Positions 1 to 8,232 of a stretch of DNA of 64,000 nucleotides are shown here, in pieces. The stretch is from Aureimonas pseudogalii. Lineage in GTDB: Bacteria; Pseudomonadota; Alphaproteobacteria; Rhizobiales; Rhizobiaceae. Within the stretch, counting starts at the first letter, position 1, and each line of letters begins with the position of its first letter. Made by a program: the position numbers and the translations under genes. Below the pieces are notes generated by a model that made no database searches, was not told where the DNA came from, and worked only from the letters and a program-made list of their open reading frames with translations. The stretch covers positions 62,001-126,000 of the forward strand of contig NZ_JACIEK010000011.1 in NCBI RefSeq assembly GCF_014196835.1, read 5' to 3'.

Positions 1-76
1 CGGCGGAAATGATCTCGGACAGGACCTGACGCACGCTGGCGCTGTCGTCGACCAGCAGGACACGGATGGTCTTCAT
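1..76 (-). CDS. cheB: CheB methylesterase/response regulator, N-terminal fragment (cut by window edge)
   Basis: Only the first 25 codons are inside the window. The protein begins MKTIRVLLVDDSASVRQVLS, the start of a receiver domain with the paired acidic residues (DD) that bind magnesium next to the phosphorylation site. The gene is the last one visible in the minus-strand chemotaxis cluster, and its start codon lies four bases after the cheR stop. A cheR-receiver order with this N-terminal sequence is typical of CheB, which removes methyl groups from receptor glutamates and deamidates glutamines. The catalytic methylesterase domain is outside the window, so a stand-alone CheY-type regulator cannot be ruled out. 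This would be the second CheB of the window; the complete one is at 11831-12883. Confidence 0.75.
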   Translation of the reverse strand, partial: MKTIRVLLVDDSASVRQVLSEIISA

Positions 77-80
77 GGGG

Positions 81-980
81 TCAGTCCTCCAGCCGTTCGT
101 AGATGTTCCCGCGGATGAGGCGTAGCGGCAGCTTGCCCGAGCGCGTCGTGTCGGAATGCCCGAGGATGAGGAGACCGCCCGGCCGCAGATGCCGGCAGAG
201 CTTGGCGACGACGTCGTGCTGCACCTGCGGCTCGAAGTAGATGAGGACGTTGCGCAGGAAGATGATGTCCATCTTCGTCTTCACGCGGTACTCGGCATGC
301 ATCAGATTGATCTGGCCGAAGGTGACGCGGCCGCGCAGCTCCGGCGAGACGCGCACCGCGTCGGAGTCGGGATCGCGCGAGCGCAGGAGATAGCGCTCCT
401 GCAGCGCCGCCGGCACCGGCGCCACGTCCTCGGTGCGGTAGATCGCCTCGCGCGCCGCCGTCAGGATCTTCACCGAGATGTCGGTGGCGAGGATCTGCCA
501 GTCCCACTGGCGCGACTGGGAGGCGACAGCGTCGAGCACCATCGCCAGCGTGTAGACCTCCTGGCCCGACGAGCAGGCCGCGCTCCAGGCGCGCAGGGTG
601 CGCCCGTCGCCGTTCTGAACGAGGCGCTTCAGCTCGGCCTCGTTCAGGTGGTCGAAATGGGCGCGCTCGCGAAAGAACGAGGTCTCGTTCGTCACCACCG
701 TGTCGACGAAGGACTGCATTTCCTGCGCGGCGCCCGCGGGGGTTTGCAGCAGGCGCAGGTAGCTCTCGAAGTCGGGGAGCCCGGTGACCTGCAGCCGGCG
801 ACGCAGCCGCGTCTCGAGCATGGTCTTCTTGATGCGCGAGAGCGAGACGCCGCAGCTCGTGTAGACGAGCCGCACGAGGACGTCGAACGTCTGGTCGGAG
901 AGCTCCACCCGCGTCCACTGGGGAATAGCGTCGGAGGGGGCCGAGACCGGCGGCTTGAGGGCTGCGGAGACCTGGGCCAT
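81..980 (-). CDS. cheR: CheR chemotaxis protein methyltransferase (left cluster)
   Basis: This 299-residue protein transfers methyl groups from S-adenosylmethionine to glutamates of chemoreceptors, the adaptation step opposed by CheB. It has an N-terminal helical domain (about residues 20-90) and a Rossmann-type methyltransferase domain. The SAM-binding loop reads WSAACSSGQEVYTLAM (canonical CheR has ACSTGEEPYS), and the family signature FLRNVLIYFE is intact near the C-terminus, followed by the late motif GGLLILGHSD. The start is the ATG at 978-980; reading further upstream in the same frame gives only low-complexity arginine-rich sequence overlapping cheW. It lies five bases after the upstream cheW stop and four bases before cheB, so it is part of the minus-strand operon. 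The SSGQE variant of the SAM loop is slightly unusual but conservative. Confidence 0.92.
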   Translation of the reverse strand: MAQVSAALKPPVSAPSDAIPQWTRVELSDQTFDVLVRLVYTSCGVSLSRIKKTMLETRLRRRLQVTGLPDFESYLRLLQTPAGAAQEMQSFVDTVVTNETSFFRERAHFDHLNEAELKRLVQNGDGRTLRAWSAACSSGQEVYTLAMVLDAVASQSRQWDWQILATDISVKILTAAREAIYRTEDVAPVPAALQERYLLRSRDPDSDAVRVSPELRGRVTFGQINLMHAEYRVKTKMDIIFLRNVLIYFEPQVQHDVVAKLCRHLRPGGLLILGHSDTTRSGKLPLRLIRGNIYERLED

Positions 981-985
981 GAGGC

Positions 986-1498
986 TTACGCCGCGCGCGC
1001 AGGCGCGGCGCCGTCGAGGCGCCCGAACAGCTGCTCGATGCGCAGCAGCGTCAGGAACGCCTCCTTGCGCCGGCCGAGCCCCTGCATGAAGTCGTTGTTC
1101 CAGGTCTCGCCGACATGCGGCGGGGCTTCGAGCGTCTGGTCGGAGAGGTCGGCCACCTCGTGCACGGCGTCGGCGATGACGGCCACCGTGTGGTGGCGGG
1201 CGTCGGCCTCGAACTCGAGCACCACGATGCGGGTGTCGGGGCCGATCTCGCGATGCTCGCTCGCGGCCATCGCCAGCTTGGCCTTGAGATCGACCACCGG
1301 CACGCCGACGCCGCGCACGTCGATCATGCCGAGAAGGCTCGCCGGCGCGTTGGCCATCGGCTGTATGGGCTTGTAGTCGAGGACCTCGCGCACCTGCCGC
1401 ACGTTCACCGCGAAGTCGCCCGAGCCGAGCTGGAAGGTGAGCATCTCGCTGCCCTCGTCCGGATCGGCCTCGGCGGAGGGTTGGAAGTGTTGGCTCAT
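986..1498 (-). CDS. cheW: CheW coupling protein (left cluster, second copy)
   Basis: A 170-residue single-domain CheW that bridges receptors and the CheA kinase in the membrane-bound signalling array. The CheW fold is visible throughout: FQLGSGDFAVNVRQVREVL near residue 25, the surface motif LLGMIDVRGVGVPVVDL around residues 55-75 (canonical N-x-R-G-x-x-x-P-v-x-d-L) and a C-terminal MQGLGRRKEAFLTLLRIEQL helix. The usual asparagine of the LINxRG motif is replaced by aspartate (MIDVRG). It is the second of two adjacent cheW genes, 87 bases downstream of the first, and the two differ strongly in sequence, so this is not a recent tandem duplication. Two CheW proteins in one cluster suggest that this array has a coupling protein and an additional adaptor, or uses two receptor classes. 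Confidence 0.9.
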   Translation of the reverse strand: MSQHFQPSAEADPDEGSEMLTFQLGSGDFAVNVRQVREVLDYKPIQPMANAPASLLGMIDVRGVGVPVVDLKAKLAMAASEHREIGPDTRIVVLEFEADARHHTVAVIADAVHEVADLSDQTLEAPPHVGETWNNDFMQGLGRRKEAFLTLLRIEQLFGRLDGAAPARAA

Positions 1499-1585
1499 GA
1501 TCGGTCCCCGGAACGGCGAAGGGTTGGGAAGGCGTGGGACGAAGGGTGGACGGTCTGGGCGCCAAGAGGGCCCGAAGGCGCGCCG

Positions 1586-2053
1586 TCAGGCGTCGTCGAG
1601 CAGGCGCTCGACGTCGAGGAGCACCACGAAGCGGTCGCCCTGGCGCACCACGCCCTCGAGATAGCGGCTCGGCCAGCGCGAGCCGTATTCGGGCATCGCC
1701 GACACGTCGCTCTCGCGCACGTGGATCACCTCGTAGACCGCGTCGGTCTTGATCGCGACCTGGAAGGTCTCGCCGGCGGCGGTGGAGACCTCCGACACGA
1801 TCACCCGGCTCGTCGGGGTGTCGTCGGCCCGCGCCATGCCGAAGCGGGCGCGAAGATCGACGAGCGGCAGCACGTTGCCGCGCACGTTGATGAGGCCGGG
1901 CGCGAAGGGCGGCGCGTTGGGAATGCGCGTCATCGGCGGCGGATCGAGCACCTCGTGCACGAGCGCCACCTTCAGCCCGAAGAGGTCGTCGCCGAGCGCG
2001 ACCGTGAGGTAGTCCTCGAGGGAGGTGTCGGTGGTTTCGATGGCGAGCGACAT
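1586..2053 (-). CDS. cheW: CheW coupling protein (left cluster, first copy)
   Basis: A 155-residue CheW-fold protein. It starts with YLTVALGDDLFGLKVALVHEVL (about residues 15-36), then carries the coupling motif LINVRGNVLPLVDLRARFG (about residues 63-81), which matches the CheW consensus including the asparagine and arginine, and ends with the helix GDRFVVLLDVERLL. It should dock to the P5 domain of CheA and to receptor tips. The gene follows cheA by 13 bases on the minus strand and is followed by a second, divergent cheW. Its motif is closer to the family consensus than that of its neighbour, so this is probably the main coupling protein of the left cluster. The start is the ATG at 2051-2053, preceded by a weak AAGG. 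Confidence 0.9.
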   Translation of the reverse strand: MSLAIETTDTSLEDYLTVALGDDLFGLKVALVHEVLDPPPMTRIPNAPPFAPGLINVRGNVLPLVDLRARFGMARADDTPTSRVIVSEVSTAAGETFQVAIKTDAVYEVIHVRESDVSAMPEYGSRWPSRYLEGVVRQGDRFVVLLDVERLLDDA

Positions 2054-2066
2054 GGGAATCGGACCT

Positions 2067-4115
2067 TCAGGCTGCGACGCGGGCGTCGAGGCGCGGCTGG
2101 GCCGCGTGCCGGGCGAGCGGATTGACGTCGAGGATGAGCGCGACGGAGCCGTCGCCGAGGATGGTGGAGCCGACGAGGCCGGGCGTGCGGGCGTGCAGCG
2201 GCGACAGCGGCTTGATCACCGTCTGGTGCTGGCCGACCACCTGGTCCACCACGACGCCGAGCTTGCCGGTGTCGCTCTCGGTGACCACCACGATCGTGCC
2301 GCGGTTCGGCGTGCCGAAGACGTCGTCCATCCACAGGAGCGGCACAAGCGTGCCGCGGATGTCGACGAAGTTGCGCCCTGCCGAGGCGCGCGATTCCACC
2401 GCCGAGAGCTCGACGCATTCCTCGACGCTGGTGAGCGGCAGGATGCACTGGGTCTCGCCGACGGCGACCTGCAGCCCGTCGATGATGGCGAGGGTGAGCG
2501 GCAGGCGCAGCGTGAAGCGCGTGCCCTCGCCCGGCCGGGTGTCGATGTCGATCGAGCCGTGCAGCTCGTTGATCGTGCGCTTGACGACGTCCATGCCGAC
2601 GCCGCGGCCCGAGAGGTTGGAGACGGCCGCCGCGGTGGAGAGACCGGGATGGAAGATCAGCTCGTCGATCTCCCGGTCGGTCGGCACGGTGCCCTCGGCA
2701 ACGATGCCGGAGGCGATCGCCTTCTCGAGGATGCGCTCGCGGTTGAGCCCGGCGCCGTCGTCGTCGATGGTGATCACCACCTCGGTGCCGGCCTGGCGGG
2801 CGCCGAGGCGCAGCGAGCCGCGCTTGGACTTGCCGGCGCTCGCGCGGCGCTCGGCCGATTCGATGCCGTGGTCGATCGAGTTGCGGATGATGTGGACGAG
2901 CGGGTCGCCGAGACGGTCGAGCACGGTCTTGTCGAGCTCGGTCTCCTCGCCGGTGAAGGTGAGGTCGATCTCCTTGCCGAGGTCGGAGGAGAGATCGCGC
3001 ACGACGCGCCGGTAGCGACCGAAGAGCTGCTCGATCGGCACCATGCGCATGCCCATCGCGCTATCGCGCAGATCGGCCGACAAGCGCTCGATCTCCTCGG
3101 CCACCGTGGTGAGCACGGGATCGTGGCGGTTGCGGGCGAGCGCCGAGAGGCGGGCCTGCGCGATCACCAGTTCGCCCACCTGGTCGAGCAGCATGTCGAG
3201 GCGCGAGGCGGAGACGCGCACATGGGCTTCGGCGCGCGCGTCCTGGCCCTTGGCCTCGGGCGCCTCGGCCTTCGCGGCGTCGGCCTTCGCGGCGGCGGGC
3301 TTGGGGGCCTCGGCCTTCAGCGCGGCGGCGACGACGGCCGGAGCGGCGGCAACCGGAGCGGGGGCGGCAGCGGCAGCCGGAGCGGGGGCCACTGAGGCGT
3401 CCGCGTCGATCTCCTCGATCACCACGGCGTCGGGGCCGTCGACGAAGATGAACACGTCGTCGATCGCCGAGCGCGGCGCGGCGGTGTCGAGCAGGATCGT
3501 CCAGCCGAGATGGAGGTCGGTGGGAACGAGATCCTCGATCGGGGGAAGCTGCGAGACGTCGGCGGCGACCGTGAGGGGGCCGAGGTCGCGCAGCTCGTCG
3601 AGCAGCGCCAGCGGGTTGGTTCCGAAGGCGAGCGCCGAGCGCTCGAGGCGCAGTGCGATGCGGAAGCGGCGCGCCATCGCCGAGACGGGGGGCGCGGCGG
3701 CGGGCTGGGCGGCGGCGGGCGACGAGCCGGCGGCGGCCGGTGCGCCGTCCACCTCGGCGATCAGCGCCTTGGCGAGCCGGGTGCTCTCGGCGGAATGGTC
3801 GCCGTCGGCCTCGAACAGCAGCTTGCGGATCTGGTCGGCCGACTGGAGAAGCAGCGAGACGAGCGCCGGGGTCACCGGAGCGTGGTCCTGGCGCACCTTC
3901 TCGAAGGCGTTTTCGAGCTCGTGGGCGAAGGCGGCCATCGCGGGCGGGCCGAACATGCCGCCCGACCCCTTCAGGGTGTGCAGCGCGCGGAACGTCGTGT
4001 TGACGAGCTCGCGGTCGTTCGGGCGCTTCTCGAGATCGAGGAGCGCGGCCTCGAGCTGCTCCAGGAGGTCGCGCGCCTCGTTGAGGAAGGTCTCGATGAT
4101 GTCGCCGCCCATCAT
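2067..4115 (-). CDS. cheA: CheA chemotaxis histidine kinase (left cluster)
   Basis: A 682-residue CheA that autophosphorylates on a histidine in response to receptors and passes phosphate to CheY and CheB. The P1 Hpt domain is at the N-terminus with the phospho-acceptor in RALHTLKGSGG (His46). A variable region of about residues 130-300 would hold the CheY-binding part and an Ala/Pro/Lys-rich linker. The P3 dimerisation helices (VGELVIAQARLSAL) follow. The P4 ATPase shows the N box HIIRNSIDHG, the G1 box DDDGAGLN and the G2 box SGRGVGMDVVK, and P5 is a CheW-like domain at the C-terminus. Two methionines start the frame (4113 or 4110); either fits. cheY ends two bases upstream and cheW follows by 13 bases. 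All catalytic boxes are intact. Confidence 0.95.
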   Translation of the reverse strand: MMGGDIIETFLNEARDLLEQLEAALLDLEKRPNDRELVNTTFRALHTLKGSGGMFGPPAMAAFAHELENAFEKVRQDHAPVTPALVSLLLQSADQIRKLLFEADGDHSAESTRLAKALIAEVDGAPAAAGSSPAAAQPAAAPPVSAMARRFRIALRLERSALAFGTNPLALLDELRDLGPLTVAADVSQLPPIEDLVPTDLHLGWTILLDTAAPRSAIDDVFIFVDGPDAVVIEEIDADASVAPAPAAAAAPAPVAAAPAVVAAALKAEAPKPAAAKADAAKAEAPEAKGQDARAEAHVRVSASRLDMLLDQVGELVIAQARLSALARNRHDPVLTTVAEEIERLSADLRDSAMGMRMVPIEQLFGRYRRVVRDLSSDLGKEIDLTFTGEETELDKTVLDRLGDPLVHIIRNSIDHGIESAERRASAGKSKRGSLRLGARQAGTEVVITIDDDGAGLNRERILEKAIASGIVAEGTVPTDREIDELIFHPGLSTAAAVSNLSGRGVGMDVVKRTINELHGSIDIDTRPGEGTRFTLRLPLTLAIIDGLQVAVGETQCILPLTSVEECVELSAVESRASAGRNFVDIRGTLVPLLWMDDVFGTPNRGTIVVVTESDTGKLGVVVDQVVGQHQTVIKPLSPLHARTPGLVGSTILGDGSVALILDVNPLARHAAQPRLDARVAA

Positions 4116-4117
4116 GA

Positions 4118-4486
4118 TCAGGCCCCGATCAGCTTGTTGACGACGGCGACCAGCTTGGCCTGGTCGAACGGCTTGACGATCCAGCCGGTGGCGCCAGCGG
4201 CCTTGCCTTCCATCTTCTTCGTCTCGTCCGACTCGGTGGTCAGCATGACGATCGGGATGCCGGCATGCTGGGGCATCTCGCGCACCTTGCGGATCATGCC
4301 GATGCCGTCGAGATTGGGCATGTTCAGATCGGTGATGATGAGCTGGTACTTGTTCTGGTCCAGCTTGGTGATCGCATCGGCGCCGTCGACGGCGGTGTCG
4401 GGGGCATAGCCTGCGCTCTCGAGCGTGAAGGAGACCATCTGCCTCACGCTGGCGGAGTCATCGACGCAAAGTACGGATTTCGCCAC
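4118..4486 (-). CDS. cheY: CheY single-domain response regulator (left cluster)
   Basis: A 122-residue receiver protein with no output domain. It has the acidic pair in LCVDDSASVR, the phosphorylatable aspartate in IITDLNMPNLDG (Asp53), the conserved Thr in MLTTESDETKK and the Lys-Pro pair in GWIVKPF. It accepts phosphate from CheA; whether it binds the flagellar motor, another target, or acts as a phosphate sink cannot be read from the sequence. The start is taken as GTG at 4484-4486 because an AAGGTG ribosome-binding sequence lies just upstream; another in-frame GTG nine bases further upstream overlaps that site. Its TTESDxxKK and KAAGATGWIVKPF segments closely resemble the cheY at 7853-8218, which holds the same position next to cheA in the right cluster, so these two are probably paralogues. 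Confidence 0.93.
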   Translation of the reverse strand: MAKSVLCVDDSASVRQMVSFTLESAGYAPDTAVDGADAITKLDQNKYQLIITDLNMPNLDGIGMIRKVREMPQHAGIPIVMLTTESDETKKMEGKAAGATGWIVKPFDQAKLVAVVNKLIGA

Positions 4487-4550
4487 GGACTTCACCTTTC
4501 TGGATTCGGGGAAGAAAAGAAGACGGGGGGGAGAGGCGGCAGGCCGGCGG

Positions 4551-4832
4551 TCAGGACACGGCCGGAAGGGGGGCGCCGCAGCGCTCGAACAAAGCGCGGA
4601 CCGCCTCCGAGGCGGTGGCGGTGAGCCGGCGGCCGGAGGCCGCGAGCGAGACGTCGAGCGACAGGAGAAGCTGCACGAAGCCGACGTCGGCGGCGCCGAC
4701 GCCGCCCATGTCGAGATGCAGCACGCCATCGACCGTTTCGCCGGCGGCACGCATGAGATCCTCCCGCAGGACGACCAGTCCCGACAGGTCGTAGGATCCG
4801 TCGAGCACGAGATGGGCAGCAGGTGAGGTCAT
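4551..4832 (-). CDS. STAS-domain protein heading the left chemotaxis cluster
   Basis: A predicted protein of 93 residues made of one STAS domain, the fold of anti-sigma-factor antagonists: a strand LVLDGSYDLSGLVVL, a helix with RRAAGETVDGVLHLD-like spacing, and the segment AADVGFVQLLLSL where SpoIIAA has its D-S-S-G phosphorylation loop. The serine is replaced (ADVG), so it is unlikely to be controlled by serine phosphorylation. It is the first gene of the left cluster and ends 64 bases before cheY. A STAS gene also precedes cheY and cheA in the right cluster, which suggests a role at the CheA-CheY step. The start chosen is ATG 4830-4832 because the STAS strand begins directly after it; an upstream in-frame start at 4868 would add 12 residues. 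No strong ribosome-binding site is visible for either. Confidence 0.78.
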   Translation of the reverse strand: MTSPAAHLVLDGSYDLSGLVVLREDLMRAAGETVDGVLHLDMGGVGAADVGFVQLLLSLDVSLAASGRRLTATASEAVRALFERCGAPLPAVS

Positions 4833-5304
4833 GGATCGGGTTTCCGTCACATCGATTGGATCGCACACTGGCCCAAACAGATTGCGGCGCGGTTAAAGCT
4901 GCGAAGTTTAAACGACGGAACTGGCAAGTCTCTTGCCGCCGCACCGCCGGGGCGACAAGTCGTGCTATAGAAGAACGCCGCGCCGCATCCGGTCCGCCCG
5001 TCGGCGCGACCTTGCGTTGCAACGAGCGACGGACGGTGCCCGCCCCGCGGCAGCCGACCCGCCGGCGTTTTCCGTTCGTTATGCTTACCAGTCTTTCTCG
5101 TGGCAGCCGGCATCAAGTAGAGCTTGCGCCTGGTTCCACCTCGATACCGACGTTCTAACTAAATTTTATAAGTTAGAAGTCTAAATGGCGGAACTGCCGG
5201 AGAGATCGGTCGATCCGCCCCCGTTGCCGGGCGTGCCGCGACGATCCCTCCGAAGCCCACCCGTCCAGCCACGTGGCACCGGCGCCGCGTCCTTCGGAGA
5301 CGTC
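4833..5304. promoter_or_regulatory. Divergent control region between the two chemotaxis clusters
   Basis: This 472-base stretch has no convincing gene. It must carry promoters for both clusters. It contains two AT-rich patches, unusual for this genome: one around 4890-4915 with two TTAA tetramers and one at 5153-5178 with an inverted repeat. A short perfect palindrome GGCAAG-TCT-CTTGCC lies at 4923-4937. A TATAGA hexamer at about 4966 could be a -10 element but has no clear -35 partner. No GTAA/GCCGATAA-type flagellar sigma promoter was recognised with confidence. Confidence 0.55.
5153..5178. promoter_or_regulatory. AT-rich inverted repeat upstream of the receptor gene
   Basis: Two 8-base arms, TTCTAACT (5153-5160) and AGTTAGAA (5171-5178), form a perfect inverted repeat around the 10-base core AAATTTTATA. 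The whole 26-base element is almost purely A and T at its centre in a genome of very high GC. It ends 126 bases before the receptor start codon. The form fits a binding site for a dimeric regulator or an AT-rich promoter. No ribosome-binding or coding feature explains it. Confidence 0.5.
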
Positions 5305-7275
5305 ATGTCCGCGATCCAGAATCTCGCCCTCTCGCGAAAGCTCATGCTGGCCTTCGCCGTCATGGTCTGTGCCACGGCCGGCTTGGGCGGCCTCGTCGTC
5401 CATGAGCTCGGCGCGATCGACACGGTCCGCGAGGCCGGCCGCACGGCCACCGCCCGCCTCGACGCGCTCTCCGTGCTCGGCGAGCGTCTGGCGGCGCGCG
5501 AGACCGCGGCGGCGGCGGTGCTGCGCCCGGCGGCCGATCCCGAAGCGGCGGCGCGCCTCGCCGGTGCCAACGCCGCGGTCGCCCGTGCCCTGGCCGAGCT
5601 TCCGGCGGAGGGCGTCGACGCCACCGAGACGTCGCGCCTCGCCCGTCTCGGCACGCTCGACGCCGACTACCGCGGCGAGACCGATGACATCGCCCGCCGG
5701 CTCGCCGCGCCGCAGACCCGCGCCGAGGCCGAAAAGGCACTCGCCGCCTCCCGCGGACAGGCGGCGATGCTCTCGCTCACCGGGGCGTTGGCCGAGACGG
5801 CGCGCGCCGAGCGGCAAGCCGCCTCCACGGCCATCGACGTCGCCTACGGCCGGCTCCCGTCGATCGTGATCGCCTGCGTCCTCGGCTCGCTGGCCCTCGC
5901 CGGCCTTCTCTGCCTCCTGCTCGTTCGCGGCATCGCGGCCCCCGTGCGCCACGTGGCCGAAGCGCTGACGAAGCTTTCGGCGGGCGACGCCGACGTGACG
6001 CTGAAGATGCTCGGCCGGCGCGACGAGATCGGCAGGATGGCCGCCGCGCTCGACGTCTTCCGCCAGAACCTCCTCGCCAACCGCTCGCTCGAGGCCGAGG
6101 CCGCCAAGGTCCATGCCGCCAGCCTCGCAGAGCACGCCCGCGCCGAGGACGAGCGCGAGAGCATCGCCGCCGACCAAGCGCTGGTGGTGGACGCCCTCGA
6201 GGAAGCGCTGACGCGCATGTCGTCGGGCGACCTCACCGCCCGCATCTCCACCCCCTTCCCCGGCCGCTACGCTCGCCTCGGCGACGAGTTCAACAAGGCC
6301 GCCGCGCATCTCCACGACATGGTCGGGCGCGTCGCCGCCTCGGTCTCCTCGATCGCCAACGGCACGAACGAGATCGGCCACGCCTCGGACGACCTGTCGC
6401 GCCGCACCGAGCAGCAGGCCGCCAGCCTCGACAAGACCGCCTCGGCGCTCGGCGAGATCACCGCCACCGTCAAGCACTCGGCCGAGAACGCCGCCTCGGT
6501 CGCCTCCTCCGTCGCCACCGCCCGCCAGGACACCGAGCGCTCGGGCGAGGTGATGCTCGAGGCGGTGGCGGCGATGACCGCGATCCAGAAGTCCTCGCAG
6601 CAGATCGCCCGCATCATCGGCGTGATCGACGAGATCGCCTTCCAGACCAACCTCCTCGCCCTCAATGCCGGCGTCGAGGCGGCGCGGGCGGGCGATGCCG
6701 GTCGCGGCTTCGCGGTGGTGGCGCTCGAGGTGCGGGCGCTCGCCCAGCGCTCCTCGGAGGCCGCCAAGGAGATCAAGACGCTGATCGGCGCCTCCTCCAC
6801 GCAGGTCGGCAACGGCGTCGACCTCGTCAACCGCTCCGGCGAGGTGCTCACCCGCATCGCCGCTCAGGTCACCCAGATCGACGCCCTGGTGCAGGAGATC
6901 GCCGGCTCGGCGCGCGAGCAGTCGATCGGCATCGCCGACGTCAACGACGCCGTCAACAAGATGGACCGCGTCACCCAGCAGAACGCCGCGATGGTGGAGG
7001 AGACCACCGCCGCGACCCTCTCGCTGCGCACCGAGACCGAGGAACTCGGCCGCCTCGTCGCCAGCTTCCGCGTCGACACGACCGACCTCGCGGTACAGCA
7101 ACTTCGCGGCGTCGCGGCCGTGATGAAGACGCCGGCGGCGAGCGCGCCCCGCGCTGCCGTCCCGTCCCCCGTCCAGGCACACGCCCCGACCTCGCCGATC
7201 GCCGCCCCGCGTGCGAGCGCGGCCGCGGCTCCCGCAACCGCCGCCGCCGAAGAGCTCGGCTGGGAGGAGTTCTGA
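5305..7275 (+). CDS. Methyl-accepting chemotaxis protein with C-terminal CheR/CheB tether (GWEEF)
   Basis: A 656-residue membrane chemoreceptor. Transmembrane segment 1 is at about residues 14-34 and segment 2 at about 185-208, enclosing a periplasmic domain of about 150 residues that is mostly helical and alanine-rich. A HAMP domain follows (about 209-262), then a second HAMP-like segment (about 290-345) and the signalling hairpin, whose tip contains DEIAFQTNLLALNAGVEAA. The protein ends with GWEEF after a long Ala/Pro linker, which fits the x-aromatic-x-x-aromatic pentapeptide that recruits CheR and CheB in enteric receptors (NWETF). The ATG at 5305 is chosen because GGAGA lies six bases upstream; starting at 5185 would add 40 residues without a membrane anchor. 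It heads the right cluster and its stop overlaps the next start (TGATG). The ligand is unknown. Confidence 0.93.
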   Translation: MSAIQNLALSRKLMLAFAVMVCATAGLGGLVVHELGAIDTVREAGRTATARLDALSVLGERLAARETAAAAVLRPAADPEAAARLAGANAAVARALAELPAEGVDATETSRLARLGTLDADYRGETDDIARRLAAPQTRAEAEKALAASRGQAAMLSLTGALAETARAERQAASTAIDVAYGRLPSIVIACVLGSLALAGLLCLLLVRGIAAPVRHVAEALTKLSAGDADVTLKMLGRRDEIGRMAAALDVFRQNLLANRSLEAEAAKVHAASLAEHARAEDERESIAADQALVVDALEEALTRMSSGDLTARISTPFPGRYARLGDEFNKAAAHLHDMVGRVAASVSSIANGTNEIGHASDDLSRRTEQQAASLDKTASALGEITATVKHSAENAASVASSVATARQDTERSGEVMLEAVAAMTAIQKSSQQIARIIGVIDEIAFQTNLLALNAGVEAARAGDAGRGFAVVALEVRALAQRSSEAAKEIKTLIGASSTQVGNGVDLVNRSGEVLTRIAAQVTQIDALVQEIAGSAREQSIGIADVNDAVNKMDRVTQQNAAMVEETTAATLSLRTETEELGRLVASFRVDTTDLAVQQLRGVAAVMKTPAASAPRAAVPSPVQAHAPTSPIAAPRASAAAAPATAAAEELGWEEF

Positions 7276-7853
7276 TGTCCGGTCTGCCGCAAGCCCCCGC
7301 GCAAGACGATCTCGTGGTGTCCCTGCCGCCCGAGATCCTGGCGATGATGGCCTCCTACGAGACGCCCGCCGCCGATGAGGCGGCCGTCGATGAAACCACC
7401 CTCGACGAGGCCTCGAACGGCGAGTCCCCTGCCGCGACCCTGTCCGCCGACCAGCCTTCGAGCTTCGGCTCCGAAGCCGGCGATCTCGATGCTTCCGCCG
7501 ACGCCGACGCCGACGCGGGACCAACGGGCGACGAGGCCGGAGCGCCCCTCCCCGCCTCCATCGTCTCGGGCGAGGCCGGCGAGACGCTGACGCTCGCGCC
7601 CGTTCTCGACATCACCGCCGCCGCGGCGCTCCACGCCGAGCTTCTCGCCCGGCGCGGCGCCCCGCTCGGCCTCGATGCGGCCGAGGTGCGCCGCCTCGGG
7701 GGCCAGTGCCTGCAGCTGCTCGTCTCGGCTCGCAAGACCTGGGAAGCGGACGGGCTGGCGCTGACCCTCACCGCGACGTCGCCGGCCTTCGAGCGCGATC
7801 TCGCGCTTCTGGGCTGCAGCGCCGCCGACCTGACCCAGAGCGAGGCCGCGTGA
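7275..7853 (+). CDS. STAS-domain protein in the CheS position
   Basis: A 192-residue protein with an acidic, low-complexity N-terminal half (about residues 20-100, rich in Asp, Ala, Glu) and a C-terminal STAS domain (about 104-186: LTLAPVLDITAAAALHAEL then LDAAEVRRLGGQCLQLLVSA). The serine phosphorylation loop of SpoIIAA-type proteins is not preserved (RLGG in its place). The start overlaps the receptor stop (TGATG) and its own stop overlaps the next cheY in the same way, so the three are translated together. In Sinorhizobium meliloti the gene in this slot encodes CheS, which as I recall associates with CheA and speeds CheY1 dephosphorylation. A CheS-like role is inferred from position only. 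The long acidic extension is unusual for a STAS protein of this kind. Confidence 0.8.
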   Translation: MSGLPQAPAQDDLVVSLPPEILAMMASYETPAADEAAVDETTLDEASNGESPAATLSADQPSSFGSEAGDLDASADADADAGPTGDEAGAPLPASIVSGEAGETLTLAPVLDITAAAALHAELLARRGAPLGLDAAEVRRLGGQCLQLLVSARKTWEADGLALTLTATSPAFERDLALLGCSAADLTQSEAA

Positions 7854-8218
7854 TGACGAAGACCATCCTGACGATCGACGATTCGCGCACGATGCGCGAG
7901 CTGCTGCGCGCCGCGCTCGACAAGGCCGGCTTCCACGTCATCCAGGCCGAGGACGGCCTGCACGGGCTGGAGGTGCTGCGCGCCTCCGAGCCCGACGTGA
8001 TCATCACCGACATCAACATGCCCCGCATGAACGGGCTGGAGTTCATCGAGGCGGTGCGCGTCGACGAGACGCGCCGCGCCATCCCGATCATCGTGCTCAC
8101 CACCGAGAGCGACGCCGCCAAGAAGGACCGCGCCCGCAAGGCCGGCGCCACCGGCTGGATCGTCAAGCCCTTCGACCCGGTGAAGCTCGTCTCCGCCATC
8201 AACCGCGTCGTCGCCTGA
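7853..8218 (+). CDS. cheY1: CheY1-type single-domain response regulator (right cluster, before cheA)
   Basis: A 121-residue receiver domain: acidic pair in LTIDDSRTMR, phospho-acceptor Asp53 in IITDINMPRMNG, Thr in VLTTESDAAKK and Lys-Pro in GWIVKPFDP. It lies between the STAS gene (1-base overlap) and cheA (14 bases). In rhizobial operons of this order the cheY before cheA is CheY1, which drains phosphate from CheA instead of acting on the motor; that role is assumed from synteny. It is much more similar to the left-cluster cheY at 4118-4486 than to the second cheY of its own operon (12900-13292), as seen in the shared TTESD and KAGATGWIVKPF segments. Confidence 0.93.
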   Translation: MTKTILTIDDSRTMRELLRAALDKAGFHVIQAEDGLHGLEVLRASEPDVIITDINMPRMNGLEFIEAVRVDETRRAIPIIVLTTESDAAKKDRARKAGATGWIVKPFDPVKLVSAINRVVA

Positions 8219-8232
8219 AGGACCTGCCGATC

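Noticed and set aside
4890-4915. CtrA binding site (TTAA-N7-TTAA) in the chemotaxis control region
   Set aside because: The two TTAA tetramers are separated by 11 bases, not seven, so the consensus does not fit.
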